Shown one piece after another: positions 10,075 to 18,977 of a DNA stretch of 64,000 nt (position 1 is its first letter; every line of letters starts with the position of its first letter). The notes below the pieces were generated by a model. The model was not told where the DNA came from, searched no databases, and was given only the letters and a program-made list of their open reading frames with translations. The stretch comes from Leptospira meyeri (GTDB taxonomy: Bacteria; Spirochaetota; Leptospiria; Leptospirales; Leptospiraceae), in the NCBI RefSeq assembly GCF_004368965.1, contig NZ_SORO01000001.1, forward strand, positions 124,001 through 188,000, read 5' to 3'. The position numbers were made by a program, and so were the translations under genes.

Positions 10075-11031
10075 ATGAATAAAAATTCTAAAATATATGT
10101 CGCCGGTCATAAAGGTTTGGTGGGTTCTGCCCTTGTTCGAGTTTTGAATCGACAAGGTTTCTCGAATGTCATTGGTCGAACAAGAAAGGAACTTGATTTA
10201 ACCAATCAGTCGGAAGTGAATCAGTTTTTTGAGGCAGAGAGACCTGAGTATGTTTTTCTAGCAGCTGCAAAAGTGGGGGGAATTCATGCAAACGACACCT
10301 ATCCTGCGGAATTCATCTTTTCTAACTTGCAGATCCAAAATAATATCATTGATGCAACTTACCGTTACGAAGGGAAAAGGTTGTGTTTTTTGGGTTCCTC
10401 TTGTATTTATCCCAAGTTTGCCAAACAACCCATGGACGAAGGACAATTGTTAGATGGAAAGTTAGAGCCAACTAATGAACCGTATGCCGTAGCAAAAATT
10501 GCGGGCATCGTGATGTGTCAAAGTTACAACAGACAGTATGGAACAGAGTTTTTTTCTGTGATGCCAACAAATCTTTATGGGCCAGGGGATAATTACCACC
10601 CACAAAACTCCCATGTTCTTCCGGCTTTGTTAAGAAGATTCCATGAAGCAAAAGTAAATCAATTGCCAGAGGTTGTGATTTGGGGAACAGGCAATCCTTT
10701 GCGTGAATTTCTATTTTCGGACGATATGGCGAGAGCCTGTGTATTTTTGATGCAAAACTATAACGAGTTTCGAGAGGTTCGTGGTGGCGAACATGTAAAT
10801 GTTGGGTCGGGAATTGAAGTGAGTATTCGCGAACTTGCCGAAACACTAAAGGATGTTGTTGGTTATCAAGGAAAGTTGACTTTTGATTTGACCAAACCGG
10901 ACGGAACACCAAGAAAATTATTGGATGTTTCCAAGTTACATCGGATGGGTTGGAAACATGAAGTTGAGTTGAGAGAAGGAATCAAATTAGCATATGATGA
11001 TTTCCTTTTGAACGGTGGAGTAGAAAGGTAA
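10075..11031 (+). CDS. fcl: GDP-L-fucose synthase
   Basis: A 318-residue bifunctional epimerase/reductase that turns GDP-4-keto-6-deoxymannose into GDP-L-fucose. The nucleotide-binding G11-HK-G14-LV-G17 and the residues matching the E. coli enzyme's catalytic set are visible: S109, C110, Y137, K141 and H180. GSSCIYPK is the typical local signature. The partner GDP-mannose 4,6-dehydratase (gmd) is not in this window, so the substrate must come from elsewhere or the enzyme acts on a related keto-sugar. A 40-bp AT-rich gap separates it from rfbB. Confidence 0.9.
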   Translation: MNKNSKIYVAGHKGLVGSALVRVLNRQGFSNVIGRTRKELDLTNQSEVNQFFEAERPEYVFLAAAKVGGIHANDTYPAEFIFSNLQIQNNIIDATYRYEGKRLCFLGSSCIYPKFAKQPMDEGQLLDGKLEPTNEPYAVAKIAGIVMCQSYNRQYGTEFFSVMPTNLYGPGDNYHPQNSHVLPALLRRFHEAKVNQLPEVVIWGTGNPLREFLFSDDMARACVFLMQNYNEFREVRGGEHVNVGSGIEVSIRELAETLKDVVGYQGKLTFDLTKPDGTPRKLLDVSKLHRMGWKHEVELREGIKLAYDDFLLNGGVER

Positions 11032-11045
11032 AAAGGGAATAAGAG

Positions 11046-12053
11046 ATGAGTGTAAAATCTATATTAGTGACTGGTGGAACGGGTTCTTTTGGAAAAAGGT
11101 TTATTACAAGATTAATTCAAGCATATCCAGATGTAAAACGTGTAGTCGTTTTTTCTCGCGATGAGTTAAAACAGTATGAGATGTCTTTGGAATTCCCGAG
11201 TGATGAATACCCACAAATTCGGTTTTTCATTGGCGACGTCAGAGATAAATCACGACTCCTTTATGCTTTAGAAGGGATTGATACAGTAATCCATGCAGCA
11301 GCATTAAAACAAGTTCCTGCTGCTGAATACAATCCTTTTGAAGCCATTAAAACCAATGTTTTAGGTGCCCAGAACTTAATTGAAGCGTCGATTGAAAGGG
11401 GAGTCAAAAATGTAATAGCACTCTCAACGGATAAGGCTGCTGCTCCTATTAATTTATATGGGGCAACAAAACTCTGTAGTGATAAATTGTTTATAGCAGC
11501 GAATTTATATAAAGGTAATCATGATATTAAATTTTCTGTTGTACGTTATGGAAATGTTATGGGTTCTAGGGGTTCGGTCATTCCGTTTTTTCAGAAACAC
11601 AAAGAGAAAGGATTTTTGCCAATCACTCATCCGGATATGACTAGGTTTAACATCACATTGGATGAAGGTGTGGATTTAGTTTTCTACGCAATGGCTAATA
11701 TGTGGGGGGGAGAAATCTTTGTGCCGAAAATCCCGAGTTACAGAATTTTAGACGTTGCTGAAGCCATAGCACCTGGTATTGAAAAACGAATTGTTGGAAT
11801 CCGTCCGGGAGAAAAATTGCATGAGGAGATGATAACGGAAACGGATGCACTTAGTACGCTAGAGTTTGATAAATATTTTGTCATTCTTCCTTCGTTTAAA
11901 ACTTCATGGGATGTTGAAGATTTTAAAAAGAAATTTAATGGGGACTTTTGTAAGGAAAATTTTCGATACAATAGTGGTGAAAATCATGAGTGGCTGAGCG
12001 TAGAAGATATACGCGGTCTTATTAAATCAAAAGTTAGTGTTGGTTTGGTTTAA
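11046..12053 (+). CDS. pseB: UDP-N-acetylglucosamine 4,6-dehydratase (inverting)
   Basis: A 335-residue short-chain dehydrogenase and the first enzyme of the pseudaminic acid route. It has the Rossmann motif GGTGSFG (10-16) and the TDK triad T128-D129-K130 with Y138 and K142, the arrangement of FlaA1/PseB. That arrangement distinguishes it from membrane-bound PglF-type dehydratases; no membrane segment is present. Its TAA stop shares one base with the start of pseC. The ordered set pseB-pseC, then pseG and pseI, identifies a nonulosonic acid module. Confidence 0.93.
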   Translation: MSVKSILVTGGTGSFGKRFITRLIQAYPDVKRVVVFSRDELKQYEMSLEFPSDEYPQIRFFIGDVRDKSRLLYALEGIDTVIHAAALKQVPAAEYNPFEAIKTNVLGAQNLIEASIERGVKNVIALSTDKAAAPINLYGATKLCSDKLFIAANLYKGNHDIKFSVVRYGNVMGSRGSVIPFFQKHKEKGFLPITHPDMTRFNITLDEGVDLVFYAMANMWGGEIFVPKIPSYRILDVAEAIAPGIEKRIVGIRPGEKLHEEMITETDALSTLEFDKYFVILPSFKTSWDVEDFKKKFNGDFCKENFRYNSGENHEWLSVEDIRGLIKSKVSVGLV

Positions 12054-13216
12054 TGATGATACCCTATGGCAAACAGAGTATCAATGAAGATGATTTAAAT
12101 TCGGTAATTGAAGTTTTAAAATCTGATTTTTTAACGCAAGGACCAGTAGTTGAAAAATTTGAAAAGGCTATTGCCAGTTATTGTAATGCAAAATATGCGG
12201 TCAGTGTTTCGAATGCAACAGCTGCTCTTCATTTGTCATGTTTGGCTTTAGGTCTTAGTAAAGGAAGGTTAGGTTGGACAACACCCAACACGTTTGTTGC
12301 AACGTCCAATTCTGTTTTGTATACAGGTGCAGATATCGATTTTGTTGATATTGATCCGAATTCTTATAATATCTCATTAAATGAATTAAAGAAAAAGTTA
12401 GCAGAGGCAAAAGCAAAAGGAAAAACTCCTGATGTATTACTTCCTGTACATTTTAGCGGTCAATCCTGTGAGATGGAAGAAATATACCAGTTATCAAAAG
12501 AATATGGGTTTCATATAATCGAAGATGCTTCTCATGCAATCGGAGCAAAATACAATAATAAGCCAGTAGGAAATTGCGAATATTCAGATTTAACTGTTTT
12601 TAGCTTTCACCCAGTAAAAATTATTACAACGGGTGAAGGTGGAGTCATTACTACGAATCGGAAAGATTTATATGATCTTTTGATTCGCCTTAGGTCGCAT
12701 GGGATTACTAGAAATCCGGAACTAATGACCAAAGAACCGGATGGCGAATGGTATTACCAACAACTAGAATTAGGTTATAATTATAGGTTAACCGAATTGC
12801 AGGCAGCCCTTGGATTGTCACAGTTAAAAAGACTCGATGAATTTGTTTTAAGAAGGAATCAAATTGCGGAAAGATATAATACTCTCCTAAAAGATTTTCC
12901 AATCAAGTTACCAACTTTATTAACTAACAACTATTCTTCTTACCACCTATATGTGATTCAAATTGATGAGTCAAAATGTAAAAAAGGCCATAAAGAAGTT
13001 TTTTCAGATTTAAGGAAAAATGGAATCGGTGTTCAACTTCACTATATCCCAGTTCATACCCAACCATATTATCAATCATTAGGTTTTAAATTAGGATCTT
13101 TCCCTGAATCGGAGGCCTATTATGCGGCAGCTATTAGTTTACCGATTTACTTTGATTTAAAGGATTCAGAACAAGATAAAGTTGTTGAAACTTTAAAGGT
13201 ATGCCTTGGCTCATGA
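12053..13216 (+). CDS. pseC: UDP-4-amino-4,6-dideoxy-N-acetyl-L-altrosamine transaminase
   Basis: A 387-residue PLP-dependent DegT/DnrJ/EryC1 aminotransferase. The internal aldimine lysine is K189 in FSFHPVKIITTGEGG, and EDASHAIGA is the usual PLP-contact block. PseC transfers an amino group from glutamate to C4 of the PseB product. It overlaps pseB by one base and the following aldo/keto reductase by four bases. Two start codons lie in tandem (12053 and 12056); I use the first. Confidence 0.93.
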   Translation: MMIPYGKQSINEDDLNSVIEVLKSDFLTQGPVVEKFEKAIASYCNAKYAVSVSNATAALHLSCLALGLSKGRLGWTTPNTFVATSNSVLYTGADIDFVDIDPNSYNISLNELKKKLAEAKAKGKTPDVLLPVHFSGQSCEMEEIYQLSKEYGFHIIEDASHAIGAKYNNKPVGNCEYSDLTVFSFHPVKIITTGEGGVITTNRKDLYDLLIRLRSHGITRNPELMTKEPDGEWYYQQLELGYNYRLTELQAALGLSQLKRLDEFVLRRNQIAERYNTLLKDFPIKLPTLLTNNYSSYHLYVIQIDESKCKKGHKEVFSDLRKNGIGVQLHYIPVHTQPYYQSLGFKLGSFPESEAYYAAAISLPIYFDLKDSEQDKVVETLKVCLGS

Positions 13217-14100
13217 AAATTGGATTAGGTACTGTTCAATTCGGTATGGATTATGGCGTATCGAACCAAACAGGAAAAACGAATCAAGCGGAAGTGAATT
13301 TAATCTTAAATAAGGCACTTGAGTTAGGAATTCGGAAGTTAGACACTGCTTATTTATATGGTGATAGTGAATCTGTTCTTGGTCAAAATCAAAAAGAACT
13401 TAATCGCTTTGATGTAATTACAAAAACTCGAAAGTTTGGGTATACTACATTTACTAAAGATGACGCAAAATTAATTCGGGAAAGTTTTTTAGAATCACTG
13501 AGTCGTTTGAAATTAAATAAAGTATATGGTTTGATGTTTCATGATTCTTCCGATTTATTAAAAGAAAATTCTGGTTATTTATGGGATGAATTAGTTTCGC
13601 TTAAAGCAGAAGACAAAGTTACTAAAATTGGAGTTTCTGTTTATTCACCCAACCAAACAGAAGAAATTTTAAAAAAATATCCGATTGAAATCATCCAGTT
13701 CCCGTTAAATATTTATGATCATTCCTTTTTGCAAAATGGATTTTTGTCAAAGTTGAAAAAACTTGATATTGAAATACATGTTCGATCTGTATTTTTACAG
13801 GGGCTGGCGTTAATGCCATCCAACGAATTACCTACTTATTTTAAATCAGTAAAAAATCATATCCAAGAATGTCAGGAAATATTGAGAAGTAAGGGCATTA
13901 CAATGCTCGAAGTTGCCTTGGATTTTATCAAATCCATCCAAGAAGTAGATTTTGCAATATTAGGTATTAATAATACTTCACAACTATTAGAAATAATCGA
14001 TTCATATCATTCAGAAAAAAATTTCGACGGAATCGATTATTCTAATTTTGCAATTTTTGACGAAAATATTACCAACCCTTCCAAATGGAAACTCACATGA
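13213..14100 (+). CDS. Aldo/keto reductase of the nonulosonate module
   Basis: A 295-residue TIM-barrel oxidoreductase. KIGLGTVQFG near the start, D and Y of the LDTAYLYG block, K of VITKTR and H of LMFHDS give the AKR catalytic tetrad. I take the ATG at 13213, whose ATGA overlaps the pseC stop; an ATG at 13201 would give a 16-bp overlap and sits too close to the AAAGG. AKRs with this context are found in polysaccharide and nonulosonate clusters, but the substrate is unknown. It might reduce a keto-sugar to make a variant nonulosonic acid (inference). Confidence 0.82.
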   Translation: MKIGLGTVQFGMDYGVSNQTGKTNQAEVNLILNKALELGIRKLDTAYLYGDSESVLGQNQKELNRFDVITKTRKFGYTTFTKDDAKLIRESFLESLSRLKLNKVYGLMFHDSSDLLKENSGYLWDELVSLKAEDKVTKIGVSVYSPNQTEEILKKYPIEIIQFPLNIYDHSFLQNGFLSKLKKLDIEIHVRSVFLQGLALMPSNELPTYFKSVKNHIQECQEILRSKGITMLEVALDFIKSIQEVDFAILGINNTSQLLEIIDSYHSEKNFDGIDYSNFAIFDENITNPSKWKLT

Positions 14101-14645
14101 GTGTAAAATACCCAACAGGAAATAAAATTTATCTCAGGGGCCTTCAGTTACAAGATGTTGGAGATCGCTACTATTCCTGGTTAAACGATCCAGAAGTGAA
14201 TCAATATTTAGAAACAAGGTTTCTTCTGCAATCAAAGGAAGTAATTGCTGATTTTGTAAAATCAAAACAGGGTAACACAAATGAAATTCTTTGGGCAATT
14301 TGTGAAAAGGAAAACAATCGACATATTGGAAATATTAAACTAGGGCCAATGAATTGGTATCACCGATTTGCTGATATTAGTTTATTTATCGGTGAAAAGG
14401 ATTGTTGGTTTAAAGGATATAGTTCTGAATCAATTTCTTTGGTCGTTGATTTTGCCTTTAATACACTAAACTTGCACAAAGTGAAAGCTGGAGCTTATTC
14501 TCCTAATCTTGGTTCTATTCGGTCGTTTGAAAAAAACGGATTTAGTCACGAAGGTTTGTTAAAAAATCATTTTTATTCTAATGGAAGTTATGTTGATGGA
14601 GTGCTTCTTGGGCTTTCCCGTGAAGATTATGAACTCAAACGTTAA
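14097..14645 (+). CDS. GNAT N-acetyltransferase, PseH/RimL-like
   Basis: A 182-residue acetyl-CoA-dependent N-acyltransferase. The sequence runs YLRGLQLQDV, YYSWLNDPEV and GNIKLG before the acetyl-CoA loop region KDCWFKGYSSESI, and ends in HKVKAGAYSPNLGSIRSFEK, the RimJ/RimL pattern. By position it is the best candidate to acetylate the 4-amino group made by PseC, as PseH or SpsD does. The ATG at 14097 forms an ATGA overlap with the upstream stop; an ATG at 14085 is possible. It has a clear paralog at 24716. Confidence 0.82.
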   Translation: MSVKYPTGNKIYLRGLQLQDVGDRYYSWLNDPEVNQYLETRFLLQSKEVIADFVKSKQGNTNEILWAICEKENNRHIGNIKLGPMNWYHRFADISLFIGEKDCWFKGYSSESISLVVDFAFNTLNLHKVKAGAYSPNLGSIRSFEKNGFSHEGLLKNHFYSNGSYVDGVLLGLSREDYELKR

Positions 14646-14708
14646 TGATCTTCAATTTTTTAAAAGAAATAGATTGTGCACTTATACTAAATACGATTCA
14701 GGAAATTT

Positions 14709-16736
14709 ATGAAAGTAATTGCTATTATCCAGGCAAGATTGGGATCCACAAGGTTACCGAACAAGGTAATGAAGGAAGTAAATGGAAAGCCATTAATTGA
14801 GATTTTATTGTCTCGATTGTCAAAATCAAAAATAATCAATCAGATCATTCTTGCAACTTCAACTAAAAAAGAAAATGACCCTCTTCAGAATTTAGTCGAG
14901 AAACTCGGGTATACTGTCTATCGTGGAAGTGAGCAGAATGTGTTAGAACGTTATTACTTTGCCGCAAAGGAAGCTGGGGCAGATGTAGTGATTCGTATCA
15001 CTGGTGATTGTCCACTCATCGATCCCAACGTTGTGGATGAAGTGATTTCCGAATTTTTGAAAGGCGGTATTGATTATTGTTCAAACATTAATCCTCCTAC
15101 TTATCCTGATGGACTAGATACAGAAGTTTTTTCTTTTGCAGCTTTGGAAAGAGCATATCTGGAAGCTACATTGGATAGAGAACGTGAACACGTAACTCCA
15201 TACATTCGTGAATCAGATTCATTTAAAAAATCGAATCTGGTTTTTTCTGAGGATCATTCTGCAGAACGTTGGACTGTTGACGAACCTGCTGACTTCCAAT
15301 TAATCTCAAAGATATTAAATCATTTTCATCCAAATTTAGATTTTGGTTGGTTAGATGTTTTAAAGCTTAAAACAAAATATCCTGAAATATTTTTAATGAA
15401 TAACAAAATCATTCGTAATGAGGGGCAGAATATGGGGACGGGACAAAAACTTTGGAAAAGGGCAAAACATATTATTCCTGGTGGAAACATGTTACTTTCG
15501 AAACGATCAGAGATGTTTTTACCGGACCAATGGCCATCTTACTATAGTAAGGCGAAAGGTTGCTCTGTTTGGGATTTGGATGGAAAAGAATACATTGACA
15601 TGTCTATTATGGGCATTGGAACCAATACGTTAGGATATGGCCACCCAGAGGTAGATGAGGCTGTTAAAAAGAATATTGAGAATGGGAATATGGCCACCTT
15701 CAATTGTCCTGAAGAAGTATATCTTGCTGAGAAGTTAATTGAGATTCATCCCTGGGCAGATATGGTTCGACTTGCAAGAACTGGTGGAGAAGCAAATGCA
15801 ATTGCGATCAGAATTGCTCGTGCGGCATCAGGGAAAGACAAAATAGCTATTTGCGGGTATCATGGATGGCATGATTGGTATCTTTCTGCAAATTTATCGG
15901 AGGATGATGGATTGTCTGGCCATCTTCTACCAGGTCTTGATCCGAAAGGGGTTCCCAAGAACCTAACAGGTACAGTTTTTCCTTTCAATTACAACCAATT
16001 TCAAGAATTAGAAACTCTTGTGAATCACCAAGATATTGGTGTGATTGTGATGGAAGTATCTAGAAATCATGGTCCAGAGGATCAGTTTCTTGAAAAAGTT
16101 AGAAAATTAGCAACAGACAGAAACATTGTTTTGGTATTTGATGAGTGTACATCTGGATTTCGGCAAAACTTCGGAGGACTTCACAAAATATACGGAGTTG
16201 AACCTGATATTGCGATGTTTGGTAAAGCCATAGGAAATGGATATGCGATTACCGCAGTGATCGGTAGGCGTGAAGTAATGGAGTCAGCTCAATCAACATT
16301 TATCAGTAGTACTTTTTGGACGGAACGTATAGGACCAACAGCAGCGTTAAAAACCTTAGAAGTTATGGAAAGAGAAAAGTCTTGGGAGTATATAACGAAT
16401 ATGGGTAACCATATTAGAGACCGATGGTTGGCTTTGGCTAAAAAGTATAATGTTAATCTTTCTGTATGGGGAATGCCAGCCCTTTCTGGATTTACCATCA
16501 ATAGCAAAAATAGTTTAGAATACAAAACATTGATTACTCAAGAGATGTTAAAAAAGGGATATTTAGCAGCAAATTCCGTTTATGTTTGTATGGAACACAA
16601 ACAAACAGTTGTAGATGGTTATTTTGAAACCATTGATCCAATTTTTAAGCTGATAGAGGAATGTGAAAATGGACGTGATGTTGTTTCTCTACTTGATGGT
16701 CCGGTTTGTCATGCAGGATTTAAACGACTCAATTGA
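14709..16736 (+). CDS. SpsF-like cytidylyltransferase fused to class III aminotransferase
   Basis: A 675-residue two-domain protein. Residues 1 to about 235 are an SpsF/NTP-transferase domain: IQARLGSTRLPNKVM near the start, RITGDCPLIDP around 97-107, and WTVDEPADF late. Residues about 245-675 are a glutamate-1-semialdehyde-aminomutase-like PLP enzyme with HGWHDWY, FDECTSGFR and the likely Schiff-base lysine K506 in MFGKAIGNGYA. SpsF enzymes are linked to CMP activation of nonulosonates; the second domain would move or install an amino group. An in-frame ATG at 15432 with an upstream GAGGGG could yield the aminotransferase alone. A 63-bp gap precedes the gene and AGGAAA serves as its ribosome site. 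Confidence 0.88.
   Translation: MKVIAIIQARLGSTRLPNKVMKEVNGKPLIEILLSRLSKSKIINQIILATSTKKENDPLQNLVEKLGYTVYRGSEQNVLERYYFAAKEAGADVVIRITGDCPLIDPNVVDEVISEFLKGGIDYCSNINPPTYPDGLDTEVFSFAALERAYLEATLDREREHVTPYIRESDSFKKSNLVFSEDHSAERWTVDEPADFQLISKILNHFHPNLDFGWLDVLKLKTKYPEIFLMNNKIIRNEGQNMGTGQKLWKRAKHIIPGGNMLLSKRSEMFLPDQWPSYYSKAKGCSVWDLDGKEYIDMSIMGIGTNTLGYGHPEVDEAVKKNIENGNMATFNCPEEVYLAEKLIEIHPWADMVRLARTGGEANAIAIRIARAASGKDKIAICGYHGWHDWYLSANLSEDDGLSGHLLPGLDPKGVPKNLTGTVFPFNYNQFQELETLVNHQDIGVIVMEVSRNHGPEDQFLEKVRKLATDRNIVLVFDECTSGFRQNFGGLHKIYGVEPDIAMFGKAIGNGYAITAVIGRREVMESAQSTFISSTFWTERIGPTAALKTLEVMEREKSWEYITNMGNHIRDRWLALAKKYNVNLSVWGMPALSGFTINSKNSLEYKTLITQEMLKKGYLAANSVYVCMEHKQTVVDGYFETIDPIFKLIEECENGRDVVSLLDGPVCHAGFKRLN
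15420..15434 (+). promoter_or_regulatory. Possible internal ribosome binding site and start within the fusion
   Basis: GAGGGG at 15420-15425 lies six bases before an in-frame ATG at 15432, at codon 242, exactly between the SpsF and aminotransferase domains. Initiation here would give a 434-residue aminotransferase, the usual length for the aminomutase family. The sequence is seen; use as a start is inferred. Confidence 0.4.
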
Positions 16737-17629
16737 TCCTAATTTTTTCTGAAGCACTTTTGACAACGGGCCTTGGTCATTTAGGAAGATGCACTGCGCT
16801 CGCTGAGATACTTTTGGAAAAAGGAAATTCCGATGTTCGGATGGTTCTCCATACAGATGAATCATTTCCTGATTGGTCCTACCCATGTCCCATCTACAAA
16901 GAAAATTGGAAGGATTTAAATAACCTCCGAAGTTTATTGGAATCTTTTTCAATAGAAGAGAACCGTCAAGGTTTGGTCATTTATGTCGATTCATATTTGG
17001 CGCCTATTTTCATATACGAAGAGCTGAAGAAACAATCTGATGAGTTGGTTTGTATTGATGATTACAATCGGATTTCCTATCCAACTGGGACTACGATTTT
17101 GAATCCTGGATATCCTGGTTTATTTATTGAATACGATAAATCAAAATACAAGGTTCTCACTGGAAAAAAAGAAGTTCTTTTAAGAAAACCATTCCGCGAT
17201 GAGTTTAAAATTCCAAAAAGAAACAATCCCCCTCGTAAGGTATTGATTACTTTAGGGGGAGCGGATCCAAATCTATATTCAGAAGCATTTTTGAATATTC
17301 TTTGTAAAGAATTTCCAGAATTAGAAAAACACTTGGTCATCGGGCCGGGATTTTCCAATGAAATAACCTTAGCATCTTTGTCGGATTCGAAAACTTTTTT
17401 CTATAAAAACTTATCTGCACTGGAAATGCGTAATTTGATGTTAACAATGGATTTTGCCATTACTGCAGGTGGACAGACGACTTATGAATTAGATCGATGC
17501 GGTGTTCCTATGGTGATGATTAAAACATTCGAAAATCAGTCCGGAAATATTCGGGGATTTTCTGAAATAGACAAAGTCAAAAGTATTGAAACTCCTTTAG
17601 ATGTTGTGAATGTTTTAAAAGGTTATTAA
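16733..17629 (+). CDS. pseG: UDP-2,4-diacetamido-trideoxy-altropyranose hydrolase
   Basis: A 298-residue GT-B-fold hydrolase that removes UDP from the bis-acetamido altrose intermediate. The N-terminal signature G13-L-G15-H16-LGR places the catalytic histidine where PseG has it; the C-terminal half has LITLGGADPN and the TAGGQTTYEL block that binds the diphosphate. The start is a TTG at 16733 overlapping the fusion gene's stop (TTGA). This enzyme marks the route as pseudaminic-type rather than the sialic or legionaminic hydrolysing-epimerase route. Confidence 0.9.
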   Translation: MILIFSEALLTTGLGHLGRCTALAEILLEKGNSDVRMVLHTDESFPDWSYPCPIYKENWKDLNNLRSLLESFSIEENRQGLVIYVDSYLAPIFIYEELKKQSDELVCIDDYNRISYPTGTTILNPGYPGLFIEYDKSKYKVLTGKKEVLLRKPFRDEFKIPKRNNPPRKVLITLGGADPNLYSEAFLNILCKEFPELEKHLVIGPGFSNEITLASLSDSKTFFYKNLSALEMRNLMLTMDFAITAGGQTTYELDRCGVPMVMIKTFENQSGNIRGFSEIDKVKSIETPLDVVNVLKGY

Positions 17630-17630
17630 A

Positions 17631-18272
17631 GTGATAATTTCTATCGTATCAGATGAATCCTCTTGGATTAATTCGCGTATCGGAAAGTTCATATCCGACA
17701 TAGAGGCTCGCAACCATATAGTGAAATTGTTTCACAATCATGAGGATCTTTCGAAAGGCGATGTCTGTTTTATTGTAAGTTATTCCAAAATAATTCCGAA
17801 ATCCTTTTTGCAATTTCATTCGAATAACATTGTCGTTCATGAAAGTGAGCTGCCGAAAGGAAAAGGTTGGTCGCCGATGACATGGCAAATAGTAGAAGGA
17901 AAATCTTCGATACCGTTTACATTATTTGAAGCTTCTTCAGAGGGTGTTGATGCCGGAGTTGTTTACATTAGAGACAGTCTTTTTTTGTCAGGAAGTGAAT
18001 TGGTAGATGAGTGGCGAGATAAACAAGCGGATAAAACCTTCGAGATGTGTTTGCGTTTTTTGGAACATTATCGATATTATTTAGAACACTTTGAAACTCA
18101 ATCTGGGGAAGATTCATTTTATAAAAAAAGAACCCCTGTTGATTCAGAGCTAAATATTAACTCTTCAATTTTGGATCAATTTAATCTTCTCCGCGTTGTT
18201 GATAATGAGAAATATCCAGCTTATTTTGTAAAAGATGGAAAAAAATATATCATCAAAATATTTAATGGATGA
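17631..18272 (+). CDS. Formyltransferase-like protein 1
   Basis: A 213-residue protein with a GTG start at 17631, one base after pseG. The stretch VVHESELPKGKGWSPMTWQI and the following GVDAG match the folate-binding formyltransferase core of methionyl-tRNA and sugar N-formyltransferases. H70 and D107 stand at the positions of the family's catalytic His and Asp, but the Asn two residues before the His is V68 here. The protein is shorter than tRNA formyltransferase and carries a small C-terminal extra domain. With the PIG-L deacetylase and a second formyltransferase beside it, N-formylation of an amino-sugar is the likeliest role (inference). Confidence 0.75.
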   Translation: MIISIVSDESSWINSRIGKFISDIEARNHIVKLFHNHEDLSKGDVCFIVSYSKIIPKSFLQFHSNNIVVHESELPKGKGWSPMTWQIVEGKSSIPFTLFEASSEGVDAGVVYIRDSLFLSGSELVDEWRDKQADKTFEMCLRFLEHYRYYLEHFETQSGEDSFYKKRTPVDSELNINSSILDQFNLLRVVDNEKYPAYFVKDGKKYIIKIFNG

Positions 18273-18276
18273 TCAT

Positions 18277-18972
18277 ATGAATAAAAAAAAGATTTTAGTG
18301 GTCGCAGCACACCCCGATGACGAAGTTTTAGGTTGCGGCGGAACGATGGCTCGTTTATCTGAAGAAGGCCATGATGTACATGTTTTAATTCTTGCAGAGG
18401 GTCTGACGAGTCGGGAAATAAAGCGAGATAGAGAATCCAAAATATCAGAATTAAATTCGCTTTCTAATGATGCACACAAAGCCAACCTTTCACTCGGTGT
18501 TAAAACTGTTGAACTTTATGATTTTCCGGACAACAGAATGGATTCCATTGATCGTTTAGATGTGATTAAGGTAGTTGAACGAAAAATTGATGATATTGGG
18601 CCTTCAGTAATTTTTACTCATTTTGGAAATGATTTAAATGTCGATCACCGTATTACAAATGATGCAGTTGTTACTGCCTGCAGAGTTTATCCAAATCAAG
18701 TAGTTGAGGAACTTTTTTTCTTTGAAGTTGCTTCTAGCACGGAATGGCAAATTTCGCCTAACTTTGGCAGTTTTCAACCAAATGTTTATTATAAACTTAG
18801 TTTGCAGCAGATGGAAAAGAAAAAAAATGCCCTTTCCATTTATGAATCAGAGATGAGACCTTTCCCACATGCACGCTCGATTGAAGCAGTTGAAGCCTTA
18901 GGAAAATGGAGAGGGACTAATATTGGTTATTCGTTTGCAGAAGCCTTTGTTGTCGGCAGGTTGATTCGATAA
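18277..18972 (+). CDS. PIG-L family N-deacetylase
   Basis: A 231-residue zinc-dependent deacetylase of the PIG-L/LmbE family. AHPDDE (11-16) gives the first zinc ligands, and H124 in NVDHR the distal one; RSIEAVEALGKWRG near the C-terminus is typical. I prefer the ATG at 18277, which places the beta strand KKILVVAAHPDDE at the N-terminus; ATGs at 18265 and 18235 are alternatives and overlap the preceding gene. Family members remove N-acetyl groups from GlcNAc-type sugars. Placed between two formyltransferases, it could free an amine for re-acylation (inference). Confidence 0.87.
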   Translation: MNKKKILVVAAHPDDEVLGCGGTMARLSEEGHDVHVLILAEGLTSREIKRDRESKISELNSLSNDAHKANLSLGVKTVELYDFPDNRMDSIDRLDVIKVVERKIDDIGPSVIFTHFGNDLNVDHRITNDAVVTACRVYPNQVVEELFFFEVASSTEWQISPNFGSFQPNVYYKLSLQQMEKKKNALSIYESEMRPFPHARSIEAVEALGKWRGTNIGYSFAEAFVVGRLIR

Positions 18973-18977
18973 TTCAA

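Noticed and set aside
10472..10912. Long antisense ORF (146 codons) inside the fucose synthase gene
   Set aside because: It mirrors the codon structure of a clearly conserved gene and its translation has no recognisable features.
14646..14708. Promoter in the 63-bp gap before the SpsF-aminomutase fusion
   Set aside because: TATACT-like and TTGTGC-like boxes are present but not at usable spacing.
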